NCBI GenBank assembly: GCA_026027325.1
Contig: JAMSLZ010000004.1
Location: forward strand, 3,078,843-3,142,842
DNA length: 64,000 bases
Direction of reading: 5' to 3'
DNA from: Actinomucor elegans
Lineage: Eukaryota; Mucoromycota; Mucoromycetes; Mucorales; Mucoraceae
Part shown: positions 1 to 12,203 of the stretch, piece after piece
How positions within the stretch are numbered: position 1 is the first letter of the stretch
How the letters are laid out: every line of letters starts with the position of its first letter
Position numbers and translations under genes: made by a program
Notes under the pieces: generated by a model
Told to the model about the DNA's origin: nothing
The model's database searches: none
What the model saw: only the letters and a program-made list of their open reading frames with translations

Positions 1-544
1 TTTTTTTTTTTTAGTTGAATCGAAATTGCAGTATCATCATAGCCGATTGAAGGGTGAATTAAGCGAAATACATTAAGAAGGTTGGTGGAGTTACTTTTGA
101 GTCATCTGTTTGTTAAACGCGTGATAGAAATTCGGTAATTCTATTGGCTTCCTGACTTTTAACGTGTTCCTCATCAAAAATTCCTCAATTTAGAATATTA
201 AAAGGTAGGTCTGTAATTAACAGAAGAAAAAAACACGTTTGGTTCTATAGATTTCTTGAAACTTAAAACTTTTTTTAAACAAACAAATTGTTGTGATTGT
301 ATATAAAACATGTATGTGATAAAAGTGCTTAAAGACTTGTCATTCGCACCTTCTAGAGCAAATTTTTTTTAGAGTATATCATTTAAAAGGATATCCTAAA
401 CTTTAAAAGTTTTATTAAGTATATACTTTATAACGTGCAAAAGCACATTACACCATTGAACTACTAGTTTTGACTTCAGCATCTGAAACATAAAAACTAT
501 TTTATGTCTTCGCTTAGAAAATGCATGATTTAGTTGCTTTTCTG

Positions 545-578
545 AACTCGGCCAAATATCATATCTGATTGATAGTCT
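545..578 (-). repeat. Dispersed repeat, partial copy (inverted orientation)
   Basis: Read on the minus strand this stretch gives TCAGATATGATATTTGGCC. That is a diverged version of the start of the repeat seen at 941-1000 (CAGATGCGACATTTGACC). Short and weak; it counts only as part of the family. Confidence 0.35.
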
Positions 579-940
579 ATGTTCACGTTTAGCTATCGTA
601 TTGTTATATCCTTAATTCACTCTATAGTACTGCTCAGTATTTATTATTCTATAGCCATGCATTGTTTATACACTTCATTAACTGAATATTATGAGCTGTT
701 CTTTTTCTTGAAACAGCAAAAAAAAAAAAAAAACTTAAAATAGTACATCTACTTCCCTTATTCTTTAAAGTCGTGTTTCTGACCATCATCAGTTTATATA
801 TATATGGAGTTGCTAGATCATTTTAATAATATTCATTCAGTTACTGACTAGTGGTTAATATCTATAACTAGCATTTCTTGTATGTTTCATTAAACAATGG
901 TTTCTAATAGATGCCGTAGCCCGTTCTGCACAAGTGTAAC

Positions 941-1000
941 TCACCAGATGCGACATTTGACCAAGATCGATGGAGAGATCTACTGATCTATAGATCTAAC
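941..1000 (+). repeat. Dispersed repeat, left arm of an inverted pair
   Basis: The stretch starts TCACCAGATGCGACATTTGA and runs on through an AAGATCGATGGAGAGATCTA-type core. A similar sequence lies in opposite orientation at 1860-1920, giving an imperfect inverted pair about 0.98 kb end to end. Related copies occur near 26.1, 26.2, 58.4, 61.4, 61.5 and 63.0 kb. This would suit the ends of a small non-autonomous DNA element, but I cannot define a target-site duplication. Confidence 0.5.
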
Positions 1001-1859
1001 AAGCATAAAATATATGTACTTTACTGCCAATAATTATTGCATAATATATTTACGGTATTTAAGTTAAATGGGGACTTTAATGGGCACAATGTTTCATTTT
1101 AAACGTGCATTGGCCATTAGATACGATATTAAGTCAAATCAATCGAAGAATGAAGGAATGGTAACAATGATCCGATTTCAAAAAACATCGTAAGGTCTAA
1201 ATCTACTTGTTGAATAGCTATGTTCTTATTTTTGTAAATAAAAGCAATGAAAAATAAAGATACAACATCTAAGGTTATTTGTAATCAATTAAGGAGGCGC
1301 GTTGCTATTTTAGATATAGAGTTCCAATGATAATGGATTCTAGCACATGCTAGTATCTTTTCATACAGTTAATATTTTGATTTTCATATTTAAACAGTAA
1401 AGCATCATGTTTTACAAGGATTTAGTAGACGCGGCTGTGTCTTACACGTAACTATCAGCAAGACCATTAGTCTCTTTATTAGAAAAAAGCATTCATGCGT
1501 TATAATATTGCTGTCATCTAATATCGTTAATTGTTGAAGTTTTAGTTCCTTGGAAAACTGGTGCCTTTCTCGCGTATCAAAAGCGATCGTTTCTGAGGCA
1601 ATACATTTAATATCACCAAATGTGATGTTTGAAATTCAAATCAAAAGTGTAATGTCTATACTTTTCACCTTGGGTTTCAATACGGTCACTGAAACCTGTC
1701 ATCTCTGGATCTTTCCACTGATCTCAGTTTAACTTTTGATAAGAACTATGTACTCTGAATAAACTTCTATGTGCATTAAAATGATTGTTTAACTATAGTA
1801 TAATCCATGCTTTATGATTTTCAATAGTTAGTTTCAAATTACATGTATTACATAAAATC

Positions 1860-1920
1860 TAGATCTACTAATGATATATAGATCTCTCGAAGTATCCCGG
1901 TCAAATATCGCTTTTGATGA
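1860..1920 (-). repeat. Dispersed repeat, right arm of an inverted pair
   Basis: On the minus strand it reads GCGATATTTGACC, then about 10 nt, then AGAGATCTA, matching the copy at 941-1000 with several mismatches. The 860 bp between the arms contain no convincing coding sequence. Confidence 0.45.
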
Positions 1921-2466
1921 GGAGTGATTGTCATAAGCTGTTGTGTCTATTAAAACCTCAGGGACGCTCACAAAAGGTATGATTAAAAGGAAAAATAGAA
2001 GAATGTCTATGAAATGGACGATAAAAAAAATGTCACTTTTTATACGCCAAAAAAGATATCAGGAACTTGAACACCGGAGACGTATGAACTACAAGCTTTA
2101 AGCTAGTTAAGCATGTCAAGGAAGCATTTTTATAAAGAAATAAGCAGTTACTAAAACCCAATCATTTTCATCGTTTTTCAAGGGTTGGTCAAAGTTTATA
2201 CAGTGAAGAAGCGAAGTGCTGATTTCATACTGGCGTAAACATAAAACTAGCATCTAAGTATACTATAGTCCTTGATTTAGGAGTCCAAGTGCTGTCGTTG
2301 ATTTAATAGATACTTAATTCTAAGTATACTCCAGTACTAGCGCACCTGTTTAAAAATTGGATCCAATCGACATAACTTCTGATGGTTTCTCAGCACATCC
2401 ACTTATCAAAACTTTCAAATTGTGAAATGGTCTCGCTCAAGTTGTAATAAAAAAAAAGTTTTTAAT

Positions 2467-5400
2467 TTAATCTTCTTCATCTCCATATTCTTTTAATAAT
2501 CTATCTACTTCTTCCAGCACATCAGGGCTAAGATCTTCCTCTTCCGACATGTCAGAGTCGTCATCATTGCCAAGGACATGCTTATCCTCCTTTTGTTGAT
2601 TTGTTGGTTTCTCCTGGTCATCTTTCTGGGGCATTGTGGATCCAACCTCATTTGATTCGGTCTCTGGTGCTATATCACGTCCATCCAGTTTGACATTTTC
2701 AATGGATTCAATCGTAGCCTGCATTTCAGAGGTGCTTACAGATGATTTGGCGCTCAATTGAGGTCGACTAACGCCTGTAGTAGTAGCCAATTTAGCTCCT
2801 GTAGCAAGTAAATTATCAAATATTTCTCTGCCAAGGCTTCGCTGCTGTTCAGTTGCTTTTTCGGTCAATTGGAACGAGGCGGCAAACTCATGATCAAAAA
2901 AGGTTTCTAGCGTTTCATCAGCAAGCACAATCATTCTAGGAGACATGTTAGTTCCCTCTATTTGCCTTTTAAGCAAGAGTTTTGTTACCTAAAGGAACCC
3001 AAAGATAAGTATTGATCACCGTCATCTCTTGTCTCTGAATATTCATAAGAGTGATGCAAAAATGTAGATACAGCATTCAAATGATCTTCATCTTGAGTAT
3101 GTCTAAAGATCCAGAGCAATGTTTCTGATAGTTGCAATACTTCATCTTTGTTTAGATATTCGTCTTTATCAATATCATGCAAATCAAAGAATAATTTGAT
3201 TTGCGAGTTCAAATCGCCTTTGTGAATAGATCCAACCCCAATAATGGCTTCCTACAAATATAATGTAAGTATCTGGTCATCGGATATAGTTTTGCAAGTT
3301 ACCTGGAGACTCAGGTGTTGAGTATGATGTGTATCAAACACTTTAAATAATTGTTGCAAAAAATTCTTGGCTACTTTAAGCTGACGTTCACGATCAGGTT
3401 GATAGTCTTCTGATTCAATCTTGGCCCAGGAAGCAAGTGAGCCAATGAAGGTCTCAAACGATTTGAGATCCATCTTTGTAGAGTCGTGGCGATCTTGTTT
3501 ATAATAAAGTACATTATAAAACTTGTCATAGAGGATGCCGAGTTCAGCCTTGTCCAGTCCTGCTGTATTTTCAATATTGCGCACGGCAGATCGCTTGGTG
3601 AATGATTCTATGCCTGCAACGACTTTTAATTGATGCGTCTGTCGTAGTTCTCGGACTAGCTCATCAGTCACGTTACTAAACTCGCGATATGCAACCAGTA
3701 AGAGTTCATTGAATTTCTATAGAAAGGGTTTAGAGCTTCAATTCAAGGTAATTTACGAGTACATTACTGTCAAGTTCTTGGCTTTGGGATTATCAGAGTT
3801 GGGATAGAGTGGTTTATCGAGATTAGTAAAATATTGTTTTAGAATATTCATAAATGCACCATCATCCGTTGCTTCTAGAAGCTCATCACCATTGATTTTG
3901 AGAATAGCTATATAGGATGCGTTAGTAAAGAGATGGTTCGAAGATCGGCACTGCGAGATACATTACCAAGACTATACAGAAAAAAAAGACCATGGTAAGT
4001 ATGTAATAAGACAATCACGAATATAGTACTTACCCAATCTGAAACAGTACTTTGGGTCCTTCCATGAAGAAACAATCCAAGACTCTGAAAGCATATAATA
4101 AAGGCATTGAATTGATATACAGGCTTAAGAACCAAGGTAAACAAGCAACCGACAGCTGGATATCTGTTTCTCTGAAATGAGCATGTAACTTGGGCATGGT
4201 CTTTTCCAGCAAATGTTCAAATATGATTTGATCTAATAGCGCACCATACATGGATGTGCTATAATATCCAGGCAATAAATCATCGCATAGAACACCAAGT
4301 GTAAAGAAGGCTTGCTCTTCGCTCATGTATCTGTTAATCGTATTAGAGCTCCTATTAGTTTCTAGAAAAAGAAAGTACTTACATGAGGATAGCAGATGTA
4401 ACGATATTCATGGCTTGACAATAACCTAACTCTGGGTCTTTCCAAGAATAAGCACTTAGCACTCTTCTTAGACTGTTGATACCCTCTGGCTGTTGATATG
4501 CTTTGTACTCAGGCAAAGATCGATTCAAGTCCTTTTCGATTTCTTCCAGACTGAGCGAATTTCTATCTTTATTTTCTTCCAAGATACGGTCATACAGCCC
4601 TTGATTCATAAACCGTTCAAAAATAGCACCGGAGCACACTTCCCATACCTCACCACGTAGGCGATTAGGTAAACCTACACGAATTAGCTTGGCGAAACGA
4701 GGTGTTTTAGAGATAGTCAAATTACGACCATATTCTATAGGATACAATCTGTCAGTTCAGTTGCTACTTAAATCCATTATTAAGTTACCATTAAAATATT
4801 TCTTCCATAGTTTCATTTTACTCTTTTCCTTGAGCTTCTTGGGATCACCTGGGAACTCAAATTGTAAGCCTAATCCACCAGGAATCGAGTTCATTTCTTC
4901 ATACGTCTTGTCCATAATCACAGCCTCAGAAGGGCATGTAGTGAGGAACTGCTTCATCATCCTCATATGTTTGATTTGGTTTCTCAAATTGTCGGTCAAC
5001 GTAGTAGAAAAGCTTTCATATTCTTTCTCGTTTCTATATAATAAACATCAATACGCTTGGTAGCTTTGCAAGATACGTTGACTTACACGTTCAAAAAGTA
5101 AACAGATTCGGATTGATGCCAATTGACGATCTTGATAGGATATGAATCAGGTTTATCCGTCAATTTTTCCACTCGACGTATGGTATACAAAGGCATCACC
5201 ACTTCAAAAAAGCGGCTTTGATCTGTCGAGTTGAATGTCAAATAAGCTTCTGACAGATTCAATATACCAGTGTATTCGGTGATTTTTCGCTCATTGTTAT
5301 CTTCTTCTTCCATTGGATGAACTGCATTAAATGAGTGTGTCAAGTGTTCGGTCAGTGGTAATCTAAATCGAGCACGGAATCGTTCATCACGTTTTTGGGC

Positions 5401-6537
5401 TGCAAGGTTGGTCTTTAAGGGCTGCATCAGCTTTCTGATTTCAGAAGCAGGCAAAGAAGCCATCTTATTGGAGGCTATGTCTGAATCATTGACGGCATCA
5501 ATGTCGCTGTCTTTGATATCGATAGAGACATCGCTTCCTGGGGCATGTTCTAAAGCAGTACTTTTCAATACACGCTGCATGGCCAATCCAGTCAACTGAA
5601 CCAAAATATCGTACACTTCGTCTCTTTTGAAAAGGTTCGAAAAAAAGTGCTCACTTTTGTCTTTCATGGCGATCTTGATGGCATCGGAGAAAACACCACG
5701 TTTGGATCGTTCTTTTTTGATATCTTGAATGTCTTTAAGCTCGATGAGTAATTTGGTTTCGAAGCCTAGCAAAAAGGAATAGAACGCAACATAGTTTTCG
5801 CTGATATACAACCACCCTTGACTTGTAAACCGATTGGTATGATACGCACATGAATAGTCTATGTAATGTTTTAGTATACTAGGTTGATTACAAGTCAGAC
5901 ACCACTTTACAGTTGACAAGACGTTCGTTGGCTGATACATCAAATGTCTGTCTAAAACTTCTTGACGCCTTTCTAACCTTTTCATCGGTTGATATCTCAT
6001 CTGTGCCGGAATCTTTGAAGTAGTTAGCATTCAATTGAACCTTGTTTTATGTCTAGATGTACCTCTGCGTGTAACAATCGAGTTTATCTTTGTAGCTACA
6101 AATGGCTCTCTTTCCTCTTTATCCAAGCTATCAAGCAGAGGTAACAAATTCACTAATAGTAAAGATAAGTATCCACACTTTTAAAGAAGAACAGGCTTAC
6201 CTTCGATCCAGTTCCAAGCTATATCAGCCTTCTTTTCCGTTTCTGCTACTGCTACTTGCAGGCTTGATCCATTAACACGGCGAAACAGGATACGATAAGG
6301 CGATTGTTTCGTGTCCAGACTGTCAAAAAGTGTTCAATAAAGCATACTACATATCTGGCTTACGCAGACTTACACGTTTTGTAAAGTGCCTAATACACTT
6401 CTCATAAGGCCACTCTTCTGCGTTTTCGTTTGCTGCAAGATGAAATAATCATTTTCTTTCAGGTTTGTCCAGAACGTGTTTGTATCTACTTGCGTTGGTA
6501 GAGTAAACAGTTCAAATGCGAGATTAGATGAAGCCAT
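2467..6537 (-). CDS. GRAM-TBC-EF-hand Rab GTPase-activating protein (Gyp2/TBC1D8-9 type)
   Basis: Likely a GTPase-activating protein for a Rab/Ypt GTPase in membrane traffic. I read twelve exons: 6537-6374, 6319-6201, from 6152 (3' end unresolved), to 5087, 5033-4789, 4734-4383, 4330-4034, 3971-3967, 3907-3768, 3716-3303, 3251-2989 and 2965-2467, about 1,150 residues. In order there is an N-terminal region (start [14 protein letters not shown]), a first GRAM domain ([19 protein letters not shown]), a second GRAM-like segment, a TBC domain and an EF-hand region ([16 protein letters not shown]). The TBC domain has the arginine finger IEKDLNR and the glutamine finger GYCQAMN, so it should be catalytically competent. 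The acidic C-terminal tail is unconserved. Exon 8 is only 5 nt but is needed to keep the frame (QIGLAILKING). The intron between about 6100 and 6012 is unresolved, because the best-looking donor (GTACAT at 6062) does not keep frame with either acceptor. Confidence 0.9.
3967..3971 (-). other. 5-nt micro-exon (exon 8 of the GRAM-TBC gene)
   Basis: The exon is TCTTG on the minus strand. It is preceded by TTTTTTTTCTGTATAG and followed by GTAATG, with introns of 62 and 59 nt. Leaving it out shifts the frame. Including it joins VLFQIG to [18 protein letters not shown], the continuation expected from the TBC1D8/9 family. Confidence 0.7.
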
Positions 6538-7229
6538 AAGTTTAAAAAGAAGGTATACACAAGAAAAAAGGAAAAAGCGCAAGAGGAGGGGGTTTTAAAT
6601 ACTCACTTTGTCCAGCCGTGTAACAGACCCTATTATAAATGCTTGTGCACAGTGATTATATCGCTAAGCTGTATAAGTTGTTGTACAATCAAAAAACGCA
6701 AGACCTTCCGAGAGAGTCAATTCATTCAATAACTAGTAGGTCTATCTAGTAAGTCGGATGTTTTTTTTCGGTTTAAAAGTAGTTTATTTGTCTGAATTGA
6801 GCATAGTTATACTTGCTATATACATAAATGAAGATCATATTTGGATAACAGTGCTTATATATAAGATTAGCCCTTAAAGCTCAAGTTTATTACGCGAGAC
6901 TCGTTACTTGTTGGTATTTCATTCGTCCAATTAGATATGTTTATGCAAGGCTTTTCCAGCAATTAAGAACACCTATCAAGGTATCATATACTCACCATAA
7001 TGACAGAATGAATAATATAAAATGCTCTTGTACCTTAATATTCATTAGCTTTCAAAAAATCGCAATATGTCTCCTCTTTATTCAAATAGTTCAAAGCTGC
7101 TGCTGGATCACGCTTCAAACACCGCTTTCCAAGCAATATAAAAGGTGCAGTACAAATTGGTGGGATCAGTTCCTTTTGTTTCTTATAATACAAATACAAT
7201 AACGAAATCTGCATTCATAGTCCAGAAAC
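6538..7229. other. Divergent intergenic region between the GRAM-TBC gene and BOS1
   Basis: About 690 bp that must hold the promoters of two divergently transcribed genes. AT-rich; an open frame at 7008-7202 does not resemble a protein. I cannot point to a specific regulatory motif. Confidence 0.5.
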
Positions 7230-8169
7230 ATGAATTCGTTATATAATAATGCCTTGAAACAAAGCCATGCGCTTCAAAAAGACTTGGATAGTAAAGTACA
7301 TACTGCATCAGTATTATATGTAGCTAACTGTTTACATCATCTCGATAGAATTTCAAACAGGACAAGATGCCTCGGTTGGTTTACAAGGTAAAACACCTAC
7401 AGAAGAGAATGTTTGAAAAATGTTGTGCTAATGCCACAGAATTAGGTCAAATTTCAGCCTCATTCAATGCTTTACAAAGGTCCATTGATGAGTACGATAA
7501 TTTAGCCAAAAGAGAACTCATTCCAGTCAAGAAAGAAACTGCTTTAACGTGAGTAAGCGAAGATATGACTGTGCCGAAATTTCGTGTCCCATTTAACCTC
7601 TTATATGTATGTATAGACGCGTTGGTAAATTTAGACAAGACTTGCAAGAAATGAAAGTGCGATTTGAAGCTGTAAAGAAACAGCAAGAGACCTTGAGAAA
7701 CGATCAAAATAGAGATAGCTTATTGAGACGATCTAATAGAGGATCAGGGCCCAGTGTAGTAAGTTACATGAGCCATGTACGTGTGCATTTCTAATTCATT
7801 ATTTAGCCTGAACATCCATATCAACCTATGGGTCGGGATGAATTTGCATTGCGTGAACAAACATTTGCTCGAAACACTGATTCACAGCTGGATGATTTCA
7901 TTGGACAGGCGCAGAATCTATTAGAGAATTTAACCGATCAGCATAGTATCCTAAAGGTACAGGTGATTGAAGGCGGATCCAGTACATATTACTTATACGT
8001 TTGATAGAAAACACAAAAGAAAATATTAGATACGGCTAATCATTTGGGGTTAAGTCAGAATGTGATTCGGTATATAGAACGAAGATCAGCACAGGATAAA
8101 TGGATATTCTATGGCGGTATGATCATTACTGTCTTGTGTTTATGGGCTATTATACATTTTATTGGATAA
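7230..8169 (+). CDS. BOS1: Golgi/ER Qb-SNARE Bos1 (membrin)
   Basis: SNARE that acts with Sed5, Bet1 and Sec22 in ER-to-Golgi vesicle fusion. Six exons: 7230-7290, 7349-7387, 7446-7548, 7617-7758, 7807-7956 and 8008-8169, 218 residues. The start MNSLYNNALKQSHALQKDLD is the usual fungal Bos1 N-terminus. GQISASFNALQRSIDEYDNL and AKRELIPVKKE follow in the N-terminal helical domain. The SNARE helix runs about 125-195 (DDFIGQAQNLLENLTDQHSI, then KKTQKKILDTANHLGLSQ). A single C-terminal anchor (WIFYGGMIITVLCLWAIIHF) ends two residues before the stop, as in other tail-anchored SNAREs. All introns are 48-68 nt. Confidence 0.93.
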
Positions 8170-9208
8170 TAAATGGTCATGCTACACTTATCAATGTAGA
8201 AAAAAAAGCTTGCGTAGACCCTTTTGACATTATACGATAAGAGGACCAAAGATACTTTAAGGATAGTTGCCGAGAAAATCTTTCTAGAAGAAGATAAGTT
8301 TTCTCAAACCAACTATTTTTTACAACTTTAATACGGTTATATCATAGTAAAAGAGTTATGATAGTTAATAGACAAACTAACAAAGCTTACACAGAAATTT
8401 ACTAGGTATCGAATGTTGTATATAGTATACTATTTTACTTCCACTTATTATGAATTGTTTTTGAATTATGGGCGGTTATCGGATTTATTGATTTTAGAAG
8501 AGAATTCCATTTATTTTATTAAAAATGAAAAATTGGTGCTTTTTATATACAAAAATATCTACTTAAAGACCATGCGTGTAAAATTAAAGGATATGGCCAA
8601 ATATATGGGTGAAGTTGAAGCTGAGAAAGATTTGATTTTTAAAAACAATACCGATTGGTTGTCTTCGATTGAATAGTAGTATTATCGTATTTTCATTGGA
8701 TAACGGAGAACCAAATATTTCATGAATTTTGTCTATTTAAAGTCAAAATGAAGTTTATTATACTGCAATACCATTTTTCATATAATAAAAATATCACGGT
8801 CAATATGAAGTCTTTATGAGATTTTTTTTTATTAAACTTGCATTAAGCGTCGAATGATATAAAGAGTATGCTATTACTGATATAAAAGATGCAAGTTATT
8901 TTGAGTTTTATAAAACCTTACTGATGTTTTGATTCTATTCCCAAAAGTAAAGTTTCCAATATGAACTGAATTACGATATTGTTTCTTCATATACTAACAT
9001 CATTTTATTATTATAACTATTCCTCCAAATTGCGATTTGTATTGTCAAAACCACGAAAGGTTCAGCTTCTAGGGCTTACCTTACAAGATTTAAAGCGCGA
9101 GAATTTCTGTGGCTTATACAAATCATAGCAAAAAATTTTCTAATATCATCGAGCCAGTAAGGGAAAATATAGTAAGCCTCCTCTTTTTCGCTTTAGTCGA
9201 TTTTAAAA
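8170..9208. other. Intergenic region upstream of the L19 gene
   Basis: AT-rich. Apart from the doubtful ORF at 8413-8676 it holds no recognisable gene. A polypyrimidine stretch (TCCTCTTTTTCGC near 9179) lies just before the L19 start, as expected near the transcription start of a ribosomal-protein gene. Confidence 0.45.
8413..8676 (+). CDS. Possible small hypothetical ORF (87 codons)
   Basis: An open frame starting MLYIVYYFTSTYYELFLNYG and ending NTDWLSSIE. The second half is charged (KLKDMAKYMGEVEAEKDLIF), unlike the AT-rich noise around it. I do not recognise it, and it may be a relic exon or chance. It lies between BOS1 and the L19 gene. Confidence 0.2.
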   Translation: MLYIVYYFTSTYYELFLNYGRLSDLLILEENSIYFIKNEKLVLFIYKNIYLKTMRVKLKDMAKYMGEVEAEKDLIFKNNTDWLSSIE

Positions 9209-9875
9209 ATGTAATGCCAACATGAATTGCAACAAATGTATACCATTGACACATAATCTATAGGGTCAGTTTGCTTGTTCAAAAGCGTCTCGCTGCCTCC
9301 GTCCTCAAGTGTGGTCAAAGAAAGATCTGGCTCGATCCTAACGAAGTCAACGAGATCTCCAACGCCAACTCTCGTAAGTTGATATTGTAATTGACCGAGA
9401 TTGTGTTTGTTAATGCTGGTACTATATAGGTGCTAACATCCGTAAGCTCGTCAAGGATGGTCTTATTATCCGTAAGCCCGAGATCTCTCAATCTCGTTTC
9501 CGTGTTCTCGAACGTGCCGCTGCCAAGCGTAACGGTCGCCACATGGGTCACGGTAAGAGAAAGGGTACTGCCGATGCTCGTATGTCCAGCCAAGTTATCT
9601 GGATGCGTCGTATGCGTGTCCTCCGTCGTCTTCTCGCCAAGTACAGAGAAGCTGGCAAGATCGATAAGCACTTGTATCACCACCTTTACTTGAAGGCCAA
9701 GGGTAACGGTTTCAAGAACAAGCGTGTCTTGATGGAACACATCCACAAGGCCAAGGCTGAAAAGGTTCGTGCTAAGACTCTCGCTGAACAAGCTGATGTT
9801 CTCCGTGCCAAGAACAAGGCTCTCCGTGAACGTCGTGCCAACAAGAAGGCCGAGAAGCAAGAAGCTCGTCAATAA
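9209..9875 (+). CDS. RPL19: 60S ribosomal protein L19 (eL19)
   Basis: Component of the large cytosolic ribosomal subunit. The start codon is split: exon 1 ends with AT at 9209-9210 (donor GTAATG) and exon 2 begins with G at 9264. The other exons are 9264-9373 and 9430-9875, 185 residues in all. The protein begins [19 protein letters not shown], then [18 protein letters not shown] and [14 protein letters not shown], then the basic [16 protein letters not shown] segment and a long basic C-terminal helix ending [10 protein letters not shown]. These are standard eL19 landmarks. Codon use is strongly biased to a small codon set, as expected for a very highly expressed gene. AATAAA lies at 9902, shortly after the stop. 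Confidence 0.93.
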
Positions 9876-10953
9876 GCTCTTTTTTGATACATCTATACTT
9901 GAATAAAAGAAGTCTTTTTTGTTATTTTTTTTTTGATTATTACTAGTATTAAAGGGGAATACCTAGTGAAAGGAAATTAAGTTTTTTTGAAGTGGGAGCA
10001 ATGATAATACTCTCATGCTTGGCTGTAAACAGAACCTTATGCGCGTTTGTCTTATGTAATACACTTCTTTGACAGGTTTACCAATGTTTCAATCAAATGC
10101 TACAGTCTAAACAGATGGACTTCTCTTTTTTTTTATCAACAGTTCTTGAGAATATGGCGGTAATGGTCACATACTGGTTTCGATCTGTTTTTAATCATAT
10201 AAATGCTATTATTATTGATGGAATTTCTTATTACAATCATGACAGAGTCATTCTATCCTGTTGCTTAGTCTTTCTACATTCTGCATATATACTTATTTTT
10301 TGTTTTGTTTGATAATCACTAGCTATGCCCTCGATAATTAATTATTGCATTTGTATACTCTATTTTCATTGGATGCTGTGATTGAAAAGGAATTACAACA
10401 ACAACAACACCATAAATATCCTCGCAAAAATCTTTAATATCATGCAATCGTATCAGTATCAGCAAAAAAAAATCAAGATAAGCTTTAGTTTTCCATAGAA
10501 TTTATAAAACGAAGCACACTCTATTAAATGAAACAATTTCTATAACTATTAATTACTACTGGAGAACACTAGACGGTTACAGAAGCACATCTTCATTCAC
10601 TTCTAGATCAAAGTTCTCCTTCTCAACTGCCAATGAAACTCATATCATTCAAAAGAGAATTCAATGGAATACGATTTGTATTAATAGTGCTGATCGTTAC
10701 TCTGTATGTAGTAGCTTCTACTAGCATGGTTTCAGTTTTCATGCCAATTTTTTTTATTAAACAATACAGTTTAAGCAATTAACACGTCGCACACTTATAA
10801 GCGAGACAGAATGCTGATCAGAATTATGCACCAATTGATTCTAGTTTCTTTAAATCCGACAATTCCCGGGCAAACTTGAATAAACCAAACTAAAACCAAA
10901 TCCATACCCACTCAAATTTTTCTTCTCTTTCTTATATAATATATAGGCCTTGA
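9876..10953. other. Intergenic region between the L19 and ML-domain genes
   Basis: Holds the L19 3' end and the upstream region of the next gene. An ORF at 10097-10312 (71 codons, hydrophobic) has no recognisable similarity and I do not call it. A CAACAACAACAA run sits near 10397. Confidence 0.5.
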
Positions 10954-11566
10954 ATGAAAGCACCATTTGTATACTTGTCCCTCATTTCTTCTTTTGCATT
11001 GATTGCACAAGGAATACCAACACAAAAGCCTTTTATGGCGCCTGAAGACCATGGCGATATTTGGTCATTATGTGACAATCCTGCAACACATCAGCTCATT
11101 GGTTATAAGGATGGCGTTTATATTTCACCAGCTCAGCCTCAAACAGGACAAGATATCCATGTTCAAGTTAAAGGCAATTTGTGTACGCTATTACTTGTAT
11201 TTCATGATAAATTAGAGTTCTAATCATTTTAGTGAACAGTAAAGGATGTCACAAGCGGCAAGGTGGATATTGATCTCAATATAATGGGCATGATAAAGAT
11301 TACAAAGCAACTTGACCTATGTTCTGTACTGGCTTCTGACGTAATGGGTCATAAGGATTGCCCTCTTTCTGCTGGTGACCTAGAATTAGATGCCACAGGT
11401 ATACCCTATTAGTAGCTTCATTGGCTTATAATGACTAATCACGCAAAAAAAAACAGCTTGGATTCCAAAAGAATTACCCAAACTACCACTTGATGGTAAC
11501 ATTCGTATATCAGATCAGGACGACAATACAGTTACTTGTATTCATCTCAACTTTAAGCTGCAATAA
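10954..11566 (+). CDS. Secreted ML-domain (NPC2-like) lipid-transfer protein
   Basis: Likely a small sterol- or phospholipid-binding protein of the MD-2-related lipid-recognition (ML) family, which in fungi includes Npc2 and PG/PI transfer proteins. Three exons: 10954-11182, 11240-11398 and 11457-11566, 165 residues. The N-terminus MKAPFVYLSLISSFALIAQG is a clear signal peptide. The mature part has the family pattern: WSLCDN, VQVKGNLLKDVTSGKVDIDL, ITKQLDLCSVL, HKDCPLSAGDLELD, and a final TVTCIHLNFKLQ beta strand. The cysteines fit the usual disulfides. It ends 102 bp from the convergent Lto1 gene. Confidence 0.82.
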
Positions 11567-11667
11567 CTATAGTATTTTATTAATCCCATAAAGGCTTACG
11601 GGAAAAAACCCCATTATTTTAACCCGTAAACTTGTTTATGGAATAAAGTAGGGTATAATGGTAGACT

Positions 11668-12203
11668 TTAGTATGTCATTTTGGGTACTTCTGTCATAAT
11701 GTACTTCTGCTGTACACCTAATAAAGAAGTAATCACTCGTAACTTGTTCTTCATCTTATCTCTAAGTGCAAATAGGTCTGTATCATGATCATTATATGCT
11801 GGAAATTCATCAATTAGCTTTCTTAACCCATCAATTTGCTTCAAAACTCTATTATTTTCTGATTAGTATCTATCCACATAATTGAACAAAGAAACTTACT
11901 TGGGTGATACTTTGTCTGGGTACTCGCTAGATAATTCAGTCCACATATCCACACAACCTTGATAGAATCCAATCTCCCTTCCCAAATCGAAAGCCTTTTC
12001 ACAACCAAAGATACGACCTTCTAATTCACCTGACTTTTCACCGTCTCTAAAGCCATCATCGTATCCATGCTCTTCGAACCTGTCATATACTGTTAATCGT
12101 TTCAATAATATAATAAATCAACATTCATTATTTACATGGTTTCTAAATAGCATAATGATTCGAGATCTTGATTAGGAGGAGGGACAATGTCATTACTTGA
12201 CAT
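11668..12203 (-). CDS. LTO1: Lto1-like protein (Yae1/Lto1 family, ORAOV1 homologue)
   Basis: Lto1 works with Yae1 as a target-specific adaptor for iron-sulfur cluster insertion into Rli1/ABCE1, and so supports ribosome recycling. Three exons: 12203-12136, 12079-11900 and 11848-11668, 142 residues. The repeated Gly pattern diagnostic of the family is clear: EEHGYDDGFRDGEKSGELEG, then RIFGCEKAFDLGREIGFYQG. The last exon encodes a helical C-terminus (VLKQIDGLRKLIDEFPAYND). I did not see the terminal tryptophan that some family members use to contact the assembly machinery; the reading ends PKMTY. Confidence 0.8.

Larger units (their letters stand above)
1..2466. other. AT-rich intergenic region without a gene
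   Basis: No open frame longer than about 60 codons resembles a protein I know. The stretch has homopolymer runs (near 1-12 and 718-733) and several copies of a dispersed repeat, listed separately near 545, 941 and 1860. The final part, up to 2466, is presumably the 3' flank of the GRAM-TBC gene on the minus strand. I see no RNA gene. Confidence 0.6.

Noticed and set aside
9315..9872. 185-codon minus-strand ORF across the L19 gene
   Set aside because: Antisense shadow caused by the biased codon use of the ribosomal-protein exons.
10097..10312. 71-codon hydrophobic ORF after the L19 gene
   Set aside because: Composition is what AT-rich DNA gives by chance. No promoter, splice or family evidence.
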